Assembly: GCA_944548615.1 (NCBI GenBank)
Contig: OX155950.1
Span: 29,977,691 to 30,041,690 of the forward strand
Origin: Micropterix aruncella
Taxonomy: Eukaryota > Arthropoda > Insecta > Lepidoptera > Micropterigidae
Direction of reading: 5' to 3'
Length of the DNA stretch: 64,000 nt
Shown in pieces: positions 31,440-42,727 of the stretch. Numbering within the stretch: the first letter of the stretch is position 1; each line of letters begins with the position of its first letter. Below the pieces are notes generated by a model. That model searched no databases and was not told where the DNA came from. It was given only the letters and a program-made list of their open reading frames with translations. Position numbers and translations under genes: made by a program.

Positions 31440-31552
31440 GTAGCGTCCATCGCCGCGTTGAAAGACTGGTTCCCGTCAGAAAGCCGAAGTTAACCAGCAT
31501 CGGGCGTGGTCAGTACTTGGATGGGTAACCGCCTGAGTATTGCCATGTGATA
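31440..31552 (+). rRNA. 5S rRNA-like sequence (pseudogene or head of a 5S-derived SINE)
   Basis: The stretch keeps the landmarks of 5S rRNA in order: GCGTCCAT near the start, GGTTCCCGTC, AGCCGAAGTTAACCAGCATC, GGGCGTGGTCAGTACTTGGATGGGTAACCGCCTG and an end GCCATGTG. The internal promoter boxes are recognisable. Differences in the 5' helix and the 3' end (the closing stem no longer pairs well) argue against a functional gene. The following AAAAGCCGGTCGCCTGCGAG may be the body of a 5S-headed SINE; a single copy cannot decide this. Confidence 0.7.
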
Positions 31553-32613
31553 TTATTAAAAGCCGGTCGCCTGCGAGATAATTGTTGTTAGACGTTAAGG
31601 TGGGCCTTTACCGTAAGGAGTATGAACAACAAAAAAATATAACGATATTTTATTTTTGTGGAGCAAAACGAAATTTTTGGAGTACCTACAGATTATTTTA
31701 GTGAAAAATCTTCTATTTTTGTGGTGCAATATATATCCCAGAAATTGTTTTAAAATATAATATAAAATATCTAAAGTGAGTCCTATAAATATAACAGCAC
31801 CTCTAGGCGTTCATTCATTCAAGTTTTTGCATTCAAATTCTTTCTTTCACATTATAAATTTCATCAAGTATCAACGACTGATGGGGTCCTCTGGGTTTCA
31901 TCCTTTGGGTTTCAAATAAACATGAATGCGTTGTAGTATTTCCATTTTTTGTCTATTTGCTGAAGACATCTCACTTATGACTGATTAGTAGCCTTCTCTA
32001 CATCTTACTTGTGAAAAATAACTCACTTTGCTGTCGGAGTTGGCCAACCTCGCCGTTGGACTTCGCCGTTATTTCTGTTACGCAGTCAACTGAATTCATA
32101 TTTGGTACTTTACTTTTGCCGTGCCGGATCAACGCTATAACTCTATAACTCTTTGCTGCTACTTGCTAGACTTCAACCATTATATTGTTATGCCTACAGC
32201 TTAGTTCGGGCTCTAGCAATCTTTTCCAAGAGTATTCTTATTCCAAGAGCATCCTAATGTAAAATAACGAAAAATTCATGATAATCAACTTTGCCAAAGA
32301 GCGTAATTTTTATTTTTAGTTTTATCGACGACGGCTATATTGCTAGATTTGACAATTAACTTAAATTTAGATATTTTTAATATACCCTTATCTATTTTCA
32401 TGACCATCATATTATTGCCTTGATAATTATGACTACAGACATTGAGCTCTTTTTTTGATCAGCAATTTTGATTATTAGATTATTTTCTATTTATCAATGG
32501 TTTTCAAGCCAATTATAATTTACTGAAATTAATTTATATTGCCACAACTATATCATGATAGTTAATATTCTTTAATTAATTACATTATAAAAAAAATTTT
32601 AGAGGCAAAGAAC
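31553..32613. other. AT-rich stretch, nothing recognised
   Basis: No gene, tandem repeat or element end could be supported here. Confidence 0.4.
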
Positions 32614-32942
32614 GGCCCGGTGGCATAGTGGTTAGGTCGCCTGATCTTACATTGTAAGGTCCCGGGTTCGATTCCCGGCTGGGTCACCATTTTCCGTTGG
32701 GATCAAATTAACGGAATTGCATTTTCAATTCTGTCGATCGAATGCAATAACAAGACACACACTTACAGACATGTTACACGCACACATACATATAACACGT
32801 CATAGTAGGGTTGGTTGTAAGAAATTGTCATATGACAATAAACCCGCCCATTGTGACATTTTCACAATAACCAAACGCATCCAAGTGTAGTAAAGCCTAC
32901 CTACTGGAGCAGAAATAAATTGAAATTGAAATTGAAATTTAA
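32614..32942 (+). mobile_element. tRNA-derived SINE with (TTGAAA)n tail
   Basis: The head 32614-32689 is tRNA-like: GGCCCGG and CTGGGTC pair as an acceptor stem, TGGCATAGTGG is an A box and GGGTTCGATTCCC a B box. ACCA at its end is not encoded in most eukaryotic tRNA genes, and it fits an origin from a processed tRNA. The anticodon arm is degenerate (CTTAC ATT GTAAG), so no anticodon is assigned. The body continues about 230 bp to ATTGAAATTGAAATTGAAATT, the tail repeat used by many insect SINEs. Confidence 0.85.
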
Positions 32943-32949
32943 AAATCCC

Positions 32950-33265
32950 TTTTCATAGGGCGGACTCTTTTTCTTATTCTTTTGCCGTTCATGCTGCGCG
33001 GCTTTGGAATGATCTCTCGATTAACATGTGATTCACCTTCTGCAGCATCATTTAAAGCTCGGCTTTAACAAAACTACCTCTCTCAGGTGTAGGTAATCAG
33101 TTCTTCCCTCATTTTTTCTTCGTCTTTCCTTTCCAAATTTCCTCTTTCTGGGATTAATTTCTGGTATTAATCTTTATTGGCGTTTTAGTATTCTTGAATG
33201 TAAGTAACTTTATTACGTGCTTATCTATAAAATACCAGGTGGCTATATTTATTTATTTATGTATT
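32950..33265 (+). mobile_element. 3' end of a LINE (ORF2 C-terminus and TTTA tail)
   Basis: In shifting frames the sequence reads RTLFL..., FGMISRL and SPSAASFKARL, resembling the usual C-terminus of Jockey/CR1-like ORF2 (R...F..A...WN.LP......S...FK..L). It ends at TATTTATTTATTTATGTATTA, a likely tail. Strongly truncated and broken. Confidence 0.5.
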
Positions 33266-36200
33266 AGTAATTCAAATATAAAACGAGAGTAAACCATTTC
33301 AACATAGGAATACTATGCACAAAAAAAATATTTACAAAAATTGAACCAAAAGCAGAAAATTAATACATCGCATAGTCTAGTGGACCTAACTAGGCCGGAG
33401 TCACTTGTTCTAAAGTAAACATTTAATTTTGTATGTGCTTGCAACATTTAATTAGATTTTTATCTCGTTTATGCACAAAATAATAGACCATATTAAAAAT
33501 GACAAAATACCTAAAATTAGAATGTGGAAAATTAAAATGTCCGCAAATAAATTGAAATCAGAAAAAAATAATTCGAAGTAGTTAAAATTAAAAATAACAA
33601 TTGAAATAAAATAGCCCTGCATTTTACTTATAACTAAGATAAAATAATAGTAAAACTACTGTTAAACTCGCCTCTTTGTTGAGCGAGCTAATTAGTAGTT
33701 TTTTAAACAAATAAAGAGATATTTTGATAAATTATTTTGAGGGAGTTACATTACAAGTTAGTTAATTATATTTATCACAAGATGGCTTTATTATATTATA
33801 AAAAAATATAAGTTTAAAAAAGTTTTAAAAGAGTCTGCATTTAAGACACGTTATAAGTTATTCCAAAATGAGGATTTTTACGTATAAGAAGAAATGAGAC
33901 ATTATCACATATTGATTTTATTCCTCTGTCGAAGACACGATTGTACTCCTCAGGGCTTCCGGTCTATTTGGCCAAGCCGACCAAATCCGTCGATTGATAG
34001 CCAGTTATTTGTTTAAGCACGGTGGAATAAAAATCAGCCACCGTAAGGCCAAGTTACGCAGGCAACAAAACTCGAAAGAAATGTGTAAAATATTTGGTAG
34101 ATTTACGAATTCCTTGTTTCTGAAACCTATGATACGATAAAATACAATAAAATAACTCTTTATTGATCGCATGAAGTTCACAACGCCGGACTTACTGACT
34201 ATGCAATTTATTACAGTCAACCAACCACTTTTGGTAGGCTGTAAGTAACAATAATAAAGTATGTAAAGAATAAAACAAAAATGTGTGTGTGTGTAGATAG
34301 AAGAGCAGGGATGTGACTGGAGGGGTATGAGAGGAATAGATTTGTTGGGATAGGTAGTAGAGGAACTGTACTGAATTTGGAAGGGTTCATAAAATGGAAA
34401 ATCAGCGTATTTCTGTCAGTGTAAGTCGCACATGCGTAAGTATTTTTGTGTGTAGTGCTCCCCCCGCCAGCCATTGCCGTCCGCACACCGAACGCAAAGG
34501 ACGCGAGTCAGAGTTGGAGGACCGTTTCGCGCGTGTTCCATACGAAATACACGTGTTCCATACAAAAACACGCGTTCCATACAAAAACCACTTTGATTCC
34601 TGCATGTTTTTGCTTAATATTACGTTTGTATTTATGCATTCTCGTAGTCGAAGATGATTTTCAATGTTACACACTGTTTTGTTGTATCGCTTTGGATCTA
34701 TTTTTTGTATATTTTTTTTGTTCAGGAAACTTGTGGTCCTAATATGGAAAGTGACTATGGGCCTAATATAGAATACTATTCCATAGTAGGATCATTATTT
34801 TATATTTTCAGAATCGCTGATATTTTTATAGGTACCTACTAATCAGTGCGTCAATATGGAGTCCACAAAGAAAAATCGAAAACCGTAGAACGAAGCGGAT
34901 ATGAAAAACGCAAATGATCCGGTAAAATCTAAGCAAATGGGGTTCAAGAAAGCTGCCATACTGTTTGATGTACCTTGCGCTACTTTGATTCCGCTAACGT
35001 CTATAAGAAATCGTTTTGTTTCATTTACTAAATTAAAAAATAATAGATAATAATTTTTATTATAAAAATTTGTGCATTCCACATTAATTTTTGGTACTTT
35101 TTATGCTTTATTTTACATAAATAAATTAAAGCAAATTAAAAGGTTTCGAACATTATACTGTAATACTGGATTATAAGAGATAGGAGCAACAATGTTGAGT
35201 AAAATATGAACTTACATTTTTTTTAAGATTGCCTTCTATATTCATTTTGTTGTTATATATTGTTTTGACAATGAATTGCACTTTTTTTTTGACTAAGACT
35301 GACAAATTTTTATATTTCTTAACATATATTAAACATTACTTATTGACTTTTCTATTTTTTTTATTATAGATTTATCTTACTTTTTACTTTTATGTAAATT
35401 CTAATTGTTTCACTCTATTTGATTGTTTTTCTTTTGAGGATCATATTTTAGGGCAATTTAGTTTTATGAGCATTTTAATAAAACTTTTACATAATTTATT
35501 GTAAAATTAGAGTCCTGTTCATCCTAGAACGGGCTAGTCCCAGTTGGGTGACAGAATCAAATAAGTAAAAAGTTAAGGTTTCGCCATTCGGTTCCTGTTA
35601 TTTTTATAAGCAAAAACAATGTTTTATAGTAATTAATTCTTGAATAAATAAAAATAAATAAATATTCGGTACAGTTCCTCTAGTTTTCAACAACATTTTA
35701 AAAGTGGAAAGTGAAGTTGCACTTCTAATAAAAAAAGGAAGCTGGTTCTGAAAACGGGCTGCATGAACGGCTAAAGATTATATCAATAATAAGGAATTGT
35801 GCTTAGGTATGATAATTGTAATATGGTGACTTGATCGGAGTGGGCTACCTAATAGACTACTACAAGGAATGAACATTTGATTAAAGTTGAAAGGAGTTGT
35901 TGAGTTATTGAGGACATTATAAAGAACATGGAGGAATGTACATTTCTGCGTTCGCAAATCATCAGAAATTGAACCCTATTGCGATATTAAAAATGCACCT
36001 GATGCAGGAGTTTTATAACATGTGTAATGGTTCAGGATGCATCTATTCTTTGCATGCAAATAAGCAGCAGCTGCATAGTTAAGTAGTTAAGTTAAGTAGT
36101 TAATAATAAGGCCTCAAAGAGAGTAAGCTTTGCTTCTACTTGCAGGAATTTTTGAAGCCGTTGAACGCTATGGAAGCCTAAACGAATTCTTCTACTGTCT

Positions 36201-36827
36201 CCAGTTGTTTGTGTCTGTCAATAAAAGGCAATCGCCGAGGACAAAACCAAGATATCCACAATTTGGGAGTACCTACTCTAATAAAAAAAAACTTTATATC
36301 CTATACTGTAACGACCCTATCCTATCCGAATAGGGAGGACACGCCTGTACGTCAATATTTGACATTAGACGTTGACTTCAATCAAAATAACTTAGGATTT
36401 GCTGAGATTTCTGAGTATGCCATTGGAGTTGGCCCATTTGTAACTTGGTCCAGGTTCAAGTACACCTAAGAAATGTTCGTAAAAAAGTAAATTAAGAAAT
36501 GGAGTTTAAAAAAGGAGATACAGACGTATCGAAAACCATTTTACTTTACAGACTTTTTAATCAAAACCATTTTATTTTATAAAATCAACGACTATTTTAG
36601 TTTTTAAAATAATCACGAATGTTGTCCATGGAGCAAGTACAAGAAATTGGGTTTGGAGAGCGGTATACCAAAATAAATATATGGTAATTTATGAAAATGC
36701 AATTTACGGCGACCAATTAGCCTTGATGACAATTACACTGATGACATACAATAGACATTAAATAAATATATTTTTTCTCTTGATTGTTTTGTAAAATCTT
36801 AATGAAATGTTATGTAATTATTGTAAA
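33266..36827. other. 3.5 kb without a recognisable gene
   Basis: AT-rich, with a short (GT)n run at 34281. Near 34530-34585 GTTCCATAC(A/G)AAA...CACG is repeated three times in tandem. The open frames at 34217-34742, 34843-35082 and 36130-36469 have no family signature and biased composition. Confidence 0.4.
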
Positions 36828-38100
36828 CTAGATGACTCGGTGAACTTCGTACCACCTAAAATTGATTTGATTGTAACTCTTCATAAGCGTTTATTAATCC
36901 TATTCAACCTTCCAAATCCAATTAATTGAAATCTATAATATGGTCGAATCGTGTACGGTTTGAGTTTCGTTTGGTAATTAAATGAAAGTCGTTTGTAATT
37001 AAAATAAATTCAATGTATTTAATTTATGTGATGATATACAAATGCAGTTCACATTCAACATAAAACGTTCTGGTAAACTATGTTTTTGTTTTTTTTTTCC
37101 GGCGCGTAAATAAACAAAAATGATGGCTTTCCGACCGATGGCTTGGCAAACACGGGACATACAGTTGTCCATGCGCGAAATACGGAAATTTCAAGTTAAT
37201 TCCGCAAACTTCCAACACGCGTGATTTGTCATCGTGAAGGCCAGACACGCACTGGGAATCTAAATTCCGCTTTCCAGAATTACCAAGTGTACAACTGTAG
37301 ATTGTCTTTCGTATGTCGCAAAGGAAAAGATGCGCCAAATCGCCTCGTTGCTGCTGACATAGCGACACGTCTGATACTGAGATACACCTCGTTTGAATTC
37401 CTCACAACGAAAACAGCCATATCGCTTTATTTTATGTATTTGCAGCATATGTAATTTATCGAGTTGATGAAGTTGCAGTATTACACATTGATTGCGCTTT
37501 AAAAGCCTTGGATAATAAGGCACAATCTAACGATTGACCACATTTACATCTTGCCCTTTGACGTTCACAACTGCAGATCGCCCGTTGTCCGCAACTGATC
37601 GGCGACGATACAATGGGTATCCGTCATTGCCTGTGATGGTGTTAGCAATCAGGTCTCTCGGGTAACGCCTGGAACAGTTACTATCGAGCATACAGGGCAA
37701 GATGTTGTTATAAACTTCGCGAAGTCCATAAATCATATTCTTAGGTACCACTGCAAGCAATTTCGGATTAACAGCTTCATCTTGTATTTCGGCCGAGATG
37801 ATGGAATCATCTCACATCAGTGCGGTTTGCACTTGAAGTAGCTTGCCGTACATTTGACTGACTTCGTCGACCTATGTTATCTCTTCTTCTCGACATTGTA
37901 ATGGACACTGTAAAACGATACGGAATTGTTTTCACGCTTACTCAAATCGATCGAAATATCCATGAGGTCTTTACAGTATTGAAATCCCCAAACTAAGTCC
38001 AAATTCGTGGATATGTCATTAAAAAAAATGGTTGTGTCACCCCAAGACTTTCCTGTCAAGTAGCCAGGAACGTAATTCATCTGAATATTAATATCATTAA
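36828..38100 (-). mobile_element. Autonomous-type Helitron relic with internal deletion
   Basis: On the minus strand the element ends ...GAGTCATCTAG followed by T, at 36828, the CTRR-type 3' end of Helitrons. Upstream of it lie the C-terminus of the PIF1-like helicase and, directly joined, part of the Rep region; most of the helicase is deleted. The 5' side cannot be followed past about 38100, where satellite DNA begins. Confidence 0.7.
37078..37800 (-). pseudogene. Helitron Rep/helicase fragments
   Basis: From right to left the minus strand gives DSIISAEIQDEAVNPKLL, VPKNMIYG, CSRRYPRDLIANTITGNDG, YPLYRRRSVADNGR, VSQYQTCRYVSSNEAIWRIF and, in another frame, SRVLEVCGINLKFPYFAHGQLYV. These are conserved blocks between Rep and helicase, then the last helicase block, of animal Helitron proteins. 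The helicase core with its Walker motifs is missing, and stops and shifts are frequent. Not functional. Confidence 0.85.
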
Positions 38101-38179
38101 TCCTACAACAACCCCCTACCCCCCCATTACCCCCAACCTAGCGACACCCTTTAAAACTCGAAAATCACTCTTTAAAACT

Positions 38180-39432
38180 TCGACTTCGACTTTTCCACTT
38201 TACCGACTTTTTCTACTTTTTCGACTTTTTTACTTTCTCGACTTTTTTTAGTCTTCCGAATTTTTCAACTTTTTCGGCTTTTTCGACTTTTTTTACTTTT
38301 TCTACTTTTCCGACATGTCTACCTTTCGACTTTTTCGACTTTTCCGACTTTTTCGACCTTTTCGACTTTTTCGACTTTTTTACTTTTTGCGACTTTTCCG
38401 ACATTTTCGACTTTTTTTTCTTTTTCAACTTTTTCGACTTTTCCGACTTTTTAGGCTTTTTAGACTTTTGGGAATTTTGCGACTCTTTGACTTTTTTTAC
38501 TTTTCCGACTTTTTAGGCTTTTTAGACTTTTGGGAATTTTGTGACTTTTTCGACTTTTTTGACTTTATGGCCTTTTTTACTTTTTTTTTTACTTTTGCTA
38601 CTTTTTTTATTTTTGACTTTTTTGTTTTTTTTTACTTTTTTGTCCTTTGACTTTTTCGATTTTTTCCCCTTGTTCGACTTTTTTGACTTTTTCGGCTTTT
38701 TCGGCTTTTTCGACTTTTTCGACCTTTTAGACTTTTTTGACTTTTCCGACTTTTCCGAATTTACGACTTTTTCGATCTTTTTCGACTTTTACGACTTTTT
38801 CTACTTTTTCTACTTTTCCGACATGTCTACCTTTCGACTTTTTCGACTTTTCCGACTTTTTCGACCTTTTCGACTTTTTCGACTTTTTTAACTTTTGCGA
38901 CTTTTCCGACATTTTCGACTTTTTTTTCTTTTTCAACTTTTTCGACTTTTCCGACTTTTTAGGCTTTTTAGACTTTTGGGAATTTTGCGACTCTTTGACT
39001 TTTTTTACTTTTCCGACTTTTTAGGCTTTTTAGACTTTTGGGAATTTTGTGACTTTTTCGACTTTTTTGACTTTATGGCCTTTTTTACTTTTTTTTACTT
39101 TTGCTACTTTTTTTATTTTTGACTTTTTTTGTTTTTTTTTTACTTTTTGTCCTTTGACTTTTTCGAATTTTTCCCCTTGTTCGACTTTTTTGACTTTTTC
39201 GGCTTTTTCGGCTTTTTCGACTTTTTCGACCTTTTAGACTTTTTTGACTTTTCCGACTTTTCCGAATTTACGACTTTTTCGATCTTTTTCGACTTTTACG
39301 ACTTTTTCTACTTTTTCGACTTTTATCGACTTTTTCTACTTTTTTTGCTTTTTCGACCTTATCGACTTTTCCGACTTTTTAGACTTTCTCGACTTTTTAA
39401 ACTTTCGCATTTTTTGACTTTTCGACTTTTTG
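38180..39432. repeat. TTTTTCGAC satellite with a 508-bp higher-order repeat
   Basis: A 9-10 bp unit TTTTTCGAC with variants (TTTTCCGAC, TTTTTACTT, TTTTAGGCT) fills 1.25 kb. CGACATGTCTACC occurs at 38311 and 38819, and the text after each is nearly identical for about 490-500 bp, so a 508-bp block was itself duplicated. All open frames here (Phe-rich on +, Lys/Ser/Glu-rich on -) follow from the repeat and are not taken as genes. Confidence 0.95.
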
Positions 39433-39890
39433 AAATTTTACACATTGTAGGTACCTACGGAATGAATATCAATTATGGATAGCGCATCTGTCGAACAATA
39501 TGATCGCCACGATAGCCATCTCAAAAGTGGCCAATGTTCCCAAAATGACCAATTTCGATTTTTTGGATTTTCAGTTGCTTCTTTGAGTTTTTCCTAAATA
39601 TTTTTTTTATAAACCACCCCTGAACCAAGCCAAACAAAATAAAAGAAAAATAATTCAAATCGGTCGAGTCATTTCCGAGATCCTGCGAGACTAACGCACG
39701 GCGATTCATTTTTATATATAAGATATGGTGTATGTACTTTGTATACATATTTTAGTATTTGACCGATGAAAACGATTTAAGGAAATATTAGTAAAATAAT
39801 GAGACCTTGAATTAATTGGGGACGGTTGAAATCGATATCGGGGACATTTGAAACACCAATTTAAAAAAAGCATTCATTTAATTACAAATT
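39433..39890. other. AT-rich stretch, nothing recognised
   Basis: Simple AT-rich DNA between the satellite and the LINE cluster. Confidence 0.4.
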
Positions 39891-39899
39891 AGAATGTAG

Positions 39900-41613
39900 T
39901 CATATATCATATTATGACAAAATATTCTAAAACTTCTAACAGTAATGTATTGCAGGACTATTTATTTGTGAGAAGAAGTGTGGAGAATTTATTACTGATT
40001 ATGTCTTCGTTGTGTAATTCCTCTAAAAGTGAAATTAAATTTATTTGTTATCTAGATCTAGCGAAAGCATTTGACACTGTCTCCCATCGTATTTTATCTG
40101 CTAATCTCGAAAACGCTGGAATTCGCAATTTGTCCAAAAAATGATTGATTAGTTACCTTACTGACAGGACTCAAAAGACTAGTCTAGGAGAGACGTTAAG
40201 TTCTCAATCCACAATTAAATTTGGCTGTCCACAAGCAAGCGTACTCGGTCCATTGCTGTTTCTGCTATATATCAACGACTTGCCTAACGTCGACTTAGAA
40301 GAGAGCGAAGCTTTGATGTTTGCAGATGATACTGTGATTATCTTTAAAGGCAAATCATGGCAAGAGGCATATATTAAGGCTGAATGCGGTCTTTGCCGAG
40401 TAAAGCACTGGCTCGATAACAACCTACTTACTTTGAATATACCTAAAACAAAACATATGACATTCGCCATCAGTAACACCAATCGCCTCCAAGGTAGTAT
40501 ACCAAACTTTTACTTACGCGACTGTGTACATGCTGACTACAATTGCCCTCATTGTCCATATACGACTATTGAGAAAGTGAGTAAAATAAAGTACTGGAGT
40601 TGTTGTAAATGGTAATCTCAACTGGAAGGACCACATACAGGATACTGCATCAAAAGTCAGCCATCTTATCCACATATTTAAGGTACTAAGGAGTTGATCA
40701 AAACCATCAACTCCTTAGTACCCAACTCCTTAGTACCATCAAAACCCTTGATCAAAACCATCTATTATGCTTTAGTCAATAGTATACTATCATATGGGAT
40801 CATTGGATGGGGTGGCGCGTCACTTTCAGCTCTAGATCCCTTGATTAAGGCTCAAAAGTCAATAATTAGGGTAATCAAAAAAAAGCCTTTTAGGTTCTCC
40901 AGCGACCACTTATTTAAAGAGTTCCAAGTATTAGACATACGCCAATTATATGTGATAGTATCAACAATATTTTATTACACCCACACAGAGCAGCATATCA
41001 GAACACGCGCAGTTACAGCCATGAAACATGATGTCCCCCTTAAGAAAACTAAATTCGGCCAACGACATTTTTCTTTTCTAGCTGTCCGACTACACAATAG
41101 AATAAACTCGGGATTAAAAGTGAAGTTAGATACCATACGAGGATGAAAAATTATGACGGAATGGTTGATTGAGCTAGGAAGGAACGAAACGGAGAAATTG
41201 GTTAATTATAGTGCTGTATAAGAATACATAACTACATAAAATTACTACTTTTATGAATATATATAGATGTAAAACATATGTATATGTATAGATTATAAGT
41301 ATAAATGTATATATGTATATATGTGTATATATATGTGTACATGTGTATGTATATATGTGTATGTGTATATATGATTATTTAATATTATGTTAGCAAAATA
41401 GACTAAGAATATGTAATATCTGTGTAACTATAGAGCTACCACATAAAACAATGCTACATTAAGTTACACTTAACAACTAAAAAAAAATAGGAAAAAAGAA
41501 TACATAAAAGTCTGTCTACCTTAGTACGGGCATCACTCCAGCAAGGTAGATTTTAATCTTATTAACCTAGTGTTTTGAATGTGGATGAAATATAAATAAA
41601 TAAATAAATAAAT
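39900..41613 (+). mobile_element. Jockey/CR1-like LINE copy, 5'-truncated, (TAAA)n tail
   Basis: The RT domain begins inside ORF2, followed by the C-terminal region, a 3' UTR containing ATGT/ATAT repeats at 41260-41370, and a TAAATAAATAAATAAATAAA tail ending at 41613. It is related to the minus-strand LINE at 42728-45890; both encode the same RT blocks and similar 3' UTR words (CTGTCTACCTTAGTA... versus GTCTACCTTGGAACAGG). Confidence 0.8.
39914..41146 (+). pseudogene. LINE reverse transcriptase, broken in at least three places
   Basis: Blocks read ICYLDLAKAFDTVSHRIL (first catalytic Asp), a stop, then ISYLTDRTQ, GCPQASVLGPLLFLLYINDL (normally G.PQGS; here the Gly is Ala), ALMFADDTVI with the catalytic FADD, then RVKHWLDNNLLTLNIPKT. 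After a stop, another frame continues YYALVNSILSYGIIGWGG and FGQRHFSFLAVRLHNRI to a stop at 41146. No RNase H follows. Several lesions, including the insertion at 40682-40763, make it inactive. Confidence 0.85.
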
Positions 41614-41990
41614 CAAATCAAATAATTGTATTTATTCAAAGAACACATTTACATACTATTAATTTCAGAATCTGTCTAACTAGGCTGTATCCCTTACTAA
41701 GGAAGACTCTACATATGTACGGCGATGATTTATTCATATGCGCTCACACATAATCAAAATGAAACATATAAAATGTGCTAAAATATAAAACAGATAAGTG
41801 AATTAAAATTAAACTTATAAATTTATTTATAAATATTGATATAGCATAGTCATGAAAATAAAAAAATATATAAAATGTAGTAATATGAAGTTTATAGAAC
41901 AAATAAATAAATAACACTAAAATATAAAAAAATAATTACATCTACATCTATGTTTATTATTCTCATGCAAGGCATTTCGGGATAAAACAC
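41613..41990 (-). mobile_element. LINE 3' UTR fragment, same family, minus strand
   Basis: CAAATCAAATAATTGTATTTATTC and CTAACTAGGCTGTATCCCTTACTAAGGAAGAC parallel CAAATTATTTATT and CTAACTAGGCTGCCGCCTGTTCCAAGGTAGAC at the 3' end of the LINE at 42728. Only untranslated sequence is present. It abuts the tail of the + strand copy, tail to tail. Confidence 0.6.
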
Positions 41991-42727
41991 TGTTAGATTA
42001 AAATAGCATAATTTTAACTAAAGTCGTCATTGACCCGTCGGACGACGACAGTGACTATAGGCATTTTGCGTCGTTTGACAGATCCGCGCGTAACCGTTTC
42101 GACCGGATTCATACAAATATATAATATAATAATAATAATAATTAAACGCTTTATTTGCTTTAACAAAAACCTAGTACATGACTAACATGATTGATTAATT
42201 ACTAGGTAACAAGGAGTAATTGCATGTAAAAACGATATTATTAGTATTTATTCACAAAATCGACCAAAAAGTTGGGGTGCTGTTTTTAGCACGCGACGGC
42301 TAGCTTCCGAGCGGTTAAATGATGATTGGCTATATATTTAAATGTCCCCGAGAAAATTGCTTCTATTTTTAATATACCAAATTTTCGAATAAATAATCAA
42401 ATATTTTTTAACTTTAATCACAACAATCGTTTATACATATCCAGCTAAGAAAAAGAATTTTAAAAATTAAAAAAAACCCTAAAACAAATTGTCCCTTTTG
42501 CAATATTTCAGTCTCAATTTTAGTGATCCCGAAAAAACTTGCAAAAATCTGTATTTGTATTGCCCACTTTTTCGATTGTCCCCGGCTACAATATGTTATA
42601 CTTAATTTTAATACGGCAACATCAAAACTGTTTCAGGAATCCAATCCTTATCCAACCTCCTCGAAGCACGCCACAAGGTCACCAACCGTTTATCAAAAAA
42701 ACATATTAATTTTTCACACCCCATACA
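41991..42727. other. AT-rich stretch with a small GTCGGACGACGACA patch, nothing recognised
   Basis: A less AT-rich patch lies at 42020-42110. The frame at 42523-42753 has no motif. Confidence 0.4.

Noticed and set aside
32614..32689. Functional tRNA gene
   Set aside because: The anticodon arm is degenerate, the sequence encodes ACCA and it continues into a SINE body with a simple-repeat tail.
38213..38428. Lys/Ser/Glu-repeat open frame on the minus strand, looking like a low-complexity nuclear protein
   Set aside because: All frames over the satellite are open because the unit lacks stop codons; the Phe-rich + frames are equally long. No start context, splice sites or non-repeat flanks support a gene.
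38180..39432. CRISPR-like array
   Set aside because: Direct nine-base repeats without unique spacers in a eukaryotic genome; simple satellite.
39914..41146. Intact reverse transcriptase gene
   Set aside because: Stops, a Gly-to-Ala change in the PQGS block and an inverted templated insertion break it.
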